Assembly (NCBI GenBank): GCA_016787295.1
Contig: JAEUUX010000032.1
Location: 1-64,000 of the forward strand
Length of the DNA: 64,000 nucleotides
Reading direction: 5' to 3'
Origin: Chitinophagales bacterium
GTDB lineage: Bacteria > Bacteroidota > Bacteroidia > Chitinophagales > UBA2359
This document shows, in pieces, positions 59,401 to 64,000 of this stretch. Positions within the stretch are counted from its first letter, which is position 1, and every line of letters begins with the position of its first letter. The position numbers and the translations under genes were made by a program. The notes below the pieces were generated by a model. That model was not told the DNA's origin. It saw only the letters and a program-made list of their open reading frames with translations, and made no database searches.

Positions 59401-62400
59401 TTAGTGACTACCACCATGAACTGTGGTGGTATCAGCGGCAGCTCCATGTCCTTCAGCAGGTTGCTGGTGCGCACCGTGTCCTGCATCGGCAGTATGTTCT
59501 TTGGGTGTTGGCGTATCAATACCGGGGCGTTCTTCGCGATTCTTGATTTTGGTCATATAACCCACACCTGGCACAACGTGCAATTCTTCTAAAGAATAGT
59601 AATTGCGTTCGTTGGTATGTAATTTTGCCACTTTGGTTTCAGGATTATTGAAGTCGCCAAAAATAATTGCTTCGGTAGGACAAGCTGTTTGGCACGCTGT
59701 TTTGATTTCGCCGTCTTTCAATTGGCGATTTTCGCGTTTAGCAGCCAATTTGCCTTCTTGAATACGTTGCACACAGAAAGAACATTTTTCGATAACCCCT
59801 CTTGAACGTACCGTAACATCAGGATTCAATACCATGCGTGTTAAATCGTTGAACATCGCATATTCATCATTATCAAAAACAGTATCTTTGTAGAAGCTAT
59901 CCGCAGAATGATAGTCGAACCAATTGAAACGACGCACTTTGTAGGGACAGTTGTTAGCGCAATAACGCGTACCAATACAACGGTTGTAGGTCATTTGGTT
60001 CAAACCTTCACCGCTGTGGTTGGTGGCTGCCACCGGGCATACATTTTCGCAAGGTGCGTTTTCGCAGTGCTGACACATCATTGGCATAAACACTACTTCT
60101 GGATTTTCGGTATCAGCCCCCATATAGTAGCGGTCGATACGCATCCAGTGCATTTCATGAACACGCACCACTTCGTTTTGTCCAACAACAGGTACATTGT
60201 TTTCAATATGACAAGCAGGCACACAAGCACCACAACCTATACAAGAGTTAAGGTCAACCGACAAAGCCCAACGGTGTCCGCGACGATATGATTCGCCATG
60301 CGGACCATAGTCTATATCAGGACCGTAAAGGGTAAAATATTCACCCTCTTCTCGTTTTTCGTCCCACTCTTTGGAATAGGCATTTCCTGCAAATTTATCT
60401 TTTTTGTAGGTATCCAACGATGCCAAACCGACAATAAAGCGTTCGTCATCAATAGTACTGTGTGTTTGTGTACGGGCTAAAGCATAGTTCACACCGACTT
60501 TGGTTAGACTAACACCACCACGAACATAGTTAAATGTTCCGTCGGCATTGGTGCTAACGAAAGGATAGGCATTTTTACCCACATTAAACTCTTTGGCACC
60601 CGCTTTTGTGCGACCATAGCCAATAGCTAAGGCACATGAACCGTCAGCTTGTCCGGGTTGGAAAATCACAGGTACTTCTACTTTGTAGTTACCTGCTTTT
60701 ACTTCGATAATATCTCTTTCTTTCCAGCCTTGTTCTTTGCCATATTTGGGCGATACCAACAACACATTATCCCAGCAAACTTTGCTAATGGGTTCGGGAG
60801 ATTCTTGCAAGAATGGATTGGCACTATAGCTACCATCACCCATCATTACATTTTCATAAATCAACAACTCCATACCATTTGCTTTGCCCGCTGCACCAAT
60901 GGCGCTGATAGCATTTGCCGCATTAACGGTCACATATTTGGGTGTTACAGCTTCTTCGGTGACGGTTTCTACTACGGCTGCCGCTACCTGCTGACGTGTG
61001 GTATCGGAACTTGCCGTAACAGGTGTACTTTCGCCTGCCATAAGCATTGTGCCTTTGGTTTTGTTGGGATTATCGGTCTCAAAAATACCATCATGCAAGG
61101 CTGCTTCCCAGAAAGCATTGAAACTGCCAAACTTATTTTGGCGACCAAAAACGTTGGCTTGCCAATAAGCTCGGATATAATTATAGAAATTGCTTGTATT
61201 GCCTGCCCATGTCAATAAAGATTCTTGGGCTTGACGTGTGTCGAAAAGCGGAGCGATGGCAGGTTGCGCCAAGCTATAGTAACCACTTTTAGGTTCAGCA
61301 TCGTTCCAAGACTCCAAGTAATGATTATCGGGACAAAGGTATTTAACATTGGTAGCTGTTTCGTCTTCACGGTCGTTGAACGAAATAGAAACGGGTACTT
61401 TTTTCAAGCCAGCTACAAATTTATCGGCTTCGGGGTAGCTATAAGCAGGATTAACACCGTAAAAAATAACAGCACCCACACTGCCAGCATTCATATCGTT
61501 CACCAAAGCAGTCATAGCTTTATCATCGCCTTGACCAACATTGTAGGTACGCTCGATGCTAAGGGTGTTGCCATAGTTGCCCAACATGCCATTGATAGCA
61601 TTCACTACCATTTGCACATTGCTATCGTTAGAACCAGCTACAACCAAAGATTTACCTGCATTGGCTTTGAGTTCCATTGCCAATTGCTCGATACCTTTTT
61701 GGGCGTTGGCATCTGATAGACCACCACCGCTGCCAGATAGCGCATTATATAGTGCTACAACGGCTGCTCCTTCTTGTGAAGGAAGGATAGTGTAGCGTTT
61801 ATCGGCATTGGCACCGGTCAAAGACATAGTGCCTTCAAATTGCCAGTGTTTTGACATAACGGGGTTTTCGCGGCTCACTTTTCTGCCTTTGGCATACTGC
61901 GAGGCAAATTCTATGGGCGAAACCCACGTACCCAAGAAGTCGGCACCAAAACTGGCAATAATGCTGGCTTTGTCAAAACGGTAAGAAGCAATGGCTTTTG
62001 TACCGAATTGCTGTTCGTTGGCATACAACATACCAGCGTTCGACATGGGTTCATAAACAACATGGCGTGTATTTGGGTATCTATTTCTAAATTCGGCGAT
62101 AGCGGCGCGCGTAGAGGGGCTAATGACCGAGCTGGTGACCAGCGCAATGCTACCACTCACGCCCGACAATTTGCCTGCGATTTCGCCATCGATGATTTTC
62201 CAAGTGGTTTTTTTACCGTCTTTTTTGGGATAACGCAAGCGGTGCATATCATACAAAGACATGATAGAGGCTTGTGTGCGGGCAGATGTGCCACCATGCG
62301 TAAGTCCCGAGGCGGTGTTACCTTCTATTTTGATAGGACGACCTTCGCGGGTTTTGACCAACACGCTGCAATAATCACTACCATTGATGAAAGAGGAAGC

Positions 62401-62652
62401 ATAATAGTTGGCGATTCCCGGAACGATTTCTTCTGGTTTAAAAACGTAGGGGATAGCTTTGCGGACAGGCATCTCGCAACTTGCTGCAATAGCCGCCGCC
62501 GAAACACTAAAGCCTAATACTTTGAGGAAGTCGCGGCGCGATGTCTCGATAGTGGCATCACCCAATAGCGGCAATTCCTCGTTAAACTCTTGGTGTTTGT
62601 TGGTGTTTTCGTTATTGAGTTGTTCAAACCCTTGCCAAATTTGTTGTTTCAT
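59401..62652 (-). CDS. actB: ActB, iron-sulfur/molybdopterin-like subunit of alternative complex III
   Basis: Large periplasmic subunit of 1083 aa. The N terminus has the Tat-type SRRDFLKVLGFSVSAAAIAAS (about 34-54). The body is a molybdopterin-oxidoreductase-like fold without cofactor ligands in ACIII. The C-terminal part (about 800-1015) is a ferredoxin-like domain with four Cys groups: CIGCGACVPAC, CQHCENAPCENVC, CIGTRYCANNC and CSFCVQ with CQTACP, for up to four Fe-S clusters. A His/Ala-rich low-complexity tail ends HGGSH. It receives electrons from quinol at ActC and passes them to ActA. Confidence 0.93.
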   Translation of the reverse strand: MKQQIWQGFEQLNNENTNKHQEFNEELPLLGDATIETSRRDFLKVLGFSVSAAAIAASCEMPVRKAIPYVFKPEEIVPGIANYYASSFINGSDYCSVLVKTREGRPIKIEGNTASGLTHGGTSARTQASIMSLYDMHRLRYPKKDGKKTTWKIIDGEIAGKLSGVSGSIALVTSSVISPSTRAAIAEFRNRYPNTRHVVYEPMSNAGMLYANEQQFGTKAIASYRFDKASIIASFGADFLGTWVSPIEFASQYAKGRKVSRENPVMSKHWQFEGTMSLTGANADKRYTILPSQEGAAVVALYNALSGSGGGLSDANAQKGIEQLAMELKANAGKSLVVAGSNDSNVQMVVNAINGMLGNYGNTLSIERTYNVGQGDDKAMTALVNDMNAGSVGAVIFYGVNPAYSYPEADKFVAGLKKVPVSISFNDREDETATNVKYLCPDNHYLESWNDAEPKSGYYSLAQPAIAPLFDTRQAQESLLTWAGNTSNFYNYIRAYWQANVFGRQNKFGSFNAFWEAALHDGIFETDNPNKTKGTMLMAGESTPVTASSDTTRQQVAAAVVETVTEEAVTPKYVTVNAANAISAIGAAGKANGMELLIYENVMMGDGSYSANPFLQESPEPISKVCWDNVLLVSPKYGKEQGWKERDIIEVKAGNYKVEVPVIFQPGQADGSCALAIGYGRTKAGAKEFNVGKNAYPFVSTNADGTFNYVRGGVSLTKVGVNYALARTQTHSTIDDERFIVGLASLDTYKKDKFAGNAYSKEWDEKREEGEYFTLYGPDIDYGPHGESYRRGHRWALSVDLNSCIGCGACVPACHIENNVPVVGQNEVVRVHEMHWMRIDRYYMGADTENPEVVFMPMMCQHCENAPCENVCPVAATNHSGEGLNQMTYNRCIGTRYCANNCPYKVRRFNWFDYHSADSFYKDTVFDNDEYAMFNDLTRMVLNPDVTVRSRGVIEKCSFCVQRIQEGKLAAKRENRQLKDGEIKTACQTACPTEAIIFGDFNNPETKVAKLHTNERNYYSLEELHVVPGVGYMTKIKNREERPGIDTPTPKEHTADAGHGAHQQPAEGHGAAADTTTVHGGSH

Positions 62653-62804
62653 GGCTATATTATGGAGAACTTTTTTTATGAATTGGAAATGGCTTTTCTA
62701 TAATTAGAAAAGTGATAGACAATAGAACACAGCTAAGACACACTATCAATAAATGGCAGACACTGATGTTTACCTAATTTATTAATAATCAGAGATAAAC
62801 TCGA

Positions 62805-64000
62805 TTAATAGTGGCATTTCTGGCATTCCAAACCACCGATGTCACTCACAGTAACTTTCGAAATGTCGTCATTTTTTAATTTATCGTGCAATATTTCGTA
62901 GTCTTTATAGAAATTATTGCCACTAAAATTGACTTCGGTTTGGCGGTGACAGTTAACACACCAGCCCATACCAAGGGTAGCATGTTGTTTCAACAAGTCC
63001 ATTTCTTGCACTTCGCCGTGGCAGGTTTGACATTTGACGTTACCTGCTTTAACGTGTTGGGAGTGGTTAAAATAAACGTGGTCGGGAAGGTTGTGGATGC
63101 GCACCCACTCTATTGGTTGAGGTGGGTTAAGGTATTTCATGCTATCGGGATTCCAACCGGTGGCGGCATAGATTTTACCAATTTCTTCTTTGCCATATAC
63201 AGGTCCTTCTTTGATGGCTTTGTGGCAATTCATACATAGGCTTGGACCAGGTATGACCGCAGATTTACCTTTGGAAGCACCAGAGTGGCAGTATTGGCAA
63301 TCTATTTTATTGATTCCTGCGTGAATTTTGTGGGAGAACTTAATGGGCTGCACAGGGGCATAATTTTGCTGACGACCCAAAGATTGGGCTTGTTCTACTG
63401 TGGCATAGCCCAATAAAATAAAAGCAACTAAGGTAAGAAATGCCAAGGCTTTTTTGCTGAACAAAATACTCATCCAAGAGTATGAGTCTGGCACCAATTG
63501 TCCCGCTTTTTCTTTGACCAATTTGTTCAAAGAACCTGTTACACGTGACAAAACCAACATTACTGCCAATAAGATAAAAGTAATGATGGCTAAAAAGAGG
63601 GTCATGTTGTTGCTCACACCACCACCTTCGGCAGGAGCAGCGGCAGCAGGAGCGGCGGCTACAGGGTTTTCTACCTCTACTTTTACATAGGTAAGGATGT
63701 TGTCAATCTGTTTATCAGACAAATTGAAAGCGGGCATGATAGATTTGTTGAATTTGTTAAACAATTCAACAGCATAAGGGTCGCCCGATTTAACTACGGC
63801 TTGTGAGTTTTTCACCCAATTGTTTATCCAAGCAGCATCGCGGCGGTCTTGTATGCCTGCCAAAGCGGGACCAACTACTTGTTTCGACACAGCGTGGCAA
63901 CTTGCACATTGCCCTTTGAAGGTAGCTTCTCCTTCTTTATAGGCAGCATCGGCACGCGGGTCTTGGGCAGAGACTGACCAAACATTGCTCACCAGCAATA
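62805..64000 (-). CDS. actA: ActA, multiheme cytochrome c subunit of alternative complex III (partial)
   Basis: The reading frame is open to the right edge of the window, so the true start lies outside; the first visible residues (VWSVSAQD) look like the end of a signal peptide. An N-terminal cytochrome c domain contains CASCH. After an Ala/Pro-rich linker come two membrane helices (about 132-152 and 186-204). A pentaheme module follows with CQYCH, CMNCH, CQTCH, CVNCH and a terminal CQKCHY. Six CxxCH motifs in all. ActA is the pentaheme electron wire in ACIII; here an extra monoheme domain is fused in front. It is the first known gene of the locus, 152 bases upstream of actB. Confidence 0.92.
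   Translation of the reverse strand, partial: LLVSNVWSVSAQDPRADAAYKEGEATFKGQCASCHAVSKQVVGPALAGIQDRRDAAWINNWVKNSQAVVKSGDPYAVELFNKFNKSIMPAFNLSDKQIDNILTYVKVEVENPVAAAPAAAAPAEGGGVSNNMTLFLAIITFILLAVMLVLSRVTGSLNKLVKEKAGQLVPDSYSWMSILFSKKALAFLTLVAFILLGYATVEQAQSLGRQQNYAPVQPIKFSHKIHAGINKIDCQYCHSGASKGKSAVIPGPSLCMNCHKAIKEGPVYGKEEIGKIYAATGWNPDSMKYLNPPQPIEWVRIHNLPDHVYFNHSQHVKAGNVKCQTCHGEVQEMDLLKQHATLGMGWCVNCHRQTEVNFSGNNFYKDYEILHDKLKNDDISKVTVSDIGGLECQKCHY

Overview
The window comes from a chromosome of a Bacteroidota member. The evidence is a type IX secretion core (porP/sprF-like gene, then gldK, gldL, gldM, gldN), an alternative complex III (act) plus aa3-type oxidase locus, families typical of the phylum (DUF4286, DUF4412, CcmD-like, DUF420), and promoters with the phylum's TAnnTTTG -7 box instead of a sigma70 -10. 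The DNA is A+T rich. No rRNA is present; there is one tRNA-Arg.

Layout. 1-5.2 kb: 21-bp tandem repeat arrays and a ~250-bp repeated module flank a hypothetical gene and a two-gene RNA-repair cassette (RNA ligase plus HD-phosphoesterase/polynucleotide kinase). 5.4-15.8 kb: two ABC-2 permeases, a DUF4412 protein, a dihydrolipoamide acyltransferase (E2), a decayed sulfatase-modifying-factor-like gene, a MATE transporter, DUF4286, a hexapeptide acyltransferase, a peptidoglycan-binding lipoprotein and a CcmD-like protein. 15.9-20.5 kb: an MBL-fold hydrolase, a PD-(D/E)XK transposase-like nuclease with a truncated copy of its tail, a broken gene, parA, parB and tRNA-Arg. 20.9-24.9 kb: two KAS III paralogues and an acyl carrier protein, with a methyltransferase/HNH pair between them. 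25.7-32.3 kb: the type IX secretion and gliding core. 32.5-37.1 kb: an RND efflux adaptor and pump. 37.2-46.1 kb: an accessory stretch with a 744-aa cold-shock-domain/zinc-ribbon protein, several unknown genes, an HxlR/flavin reductase/pirin redox cassette, a nonsense-interrupted lipoprotein and a MITE-like remnant. 46.2-64 kb: a VOC protein, then one long minus-strand respiratory locus, actA-B-C-D-E-F, coxII, coxI, heme O synthase, two coxIII, coxIV-like, Sco-like, DUF420 and a small CPMC protein.

How the genes work together. ActABCDEF oxidises menaquinol and passes electrons to the adjacent aa3 oxidase; CtaB, the Sco-like protein and the small proteins probably serve assembly. PorP/SprF and GldKLMN form the outer-membrane-associated ring and inner-membrane motor of type IX secretion. 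ParAB partition the chromosome. The ligase/HD-Pnk pair should heal and seal broken RNA.

Repeats are the other main theme. Seven copies of a ~100-bp G+C-rich element in two subtypes sit between genes throughout, and six copies of a ~250-bp module crowd the first 5.2 kb. The least explained items are the repeat-bracketed RNA-repair cassette, the cold-shock/zinc protein, and the Sco-like protein that has lost its copper-binding cysteines.
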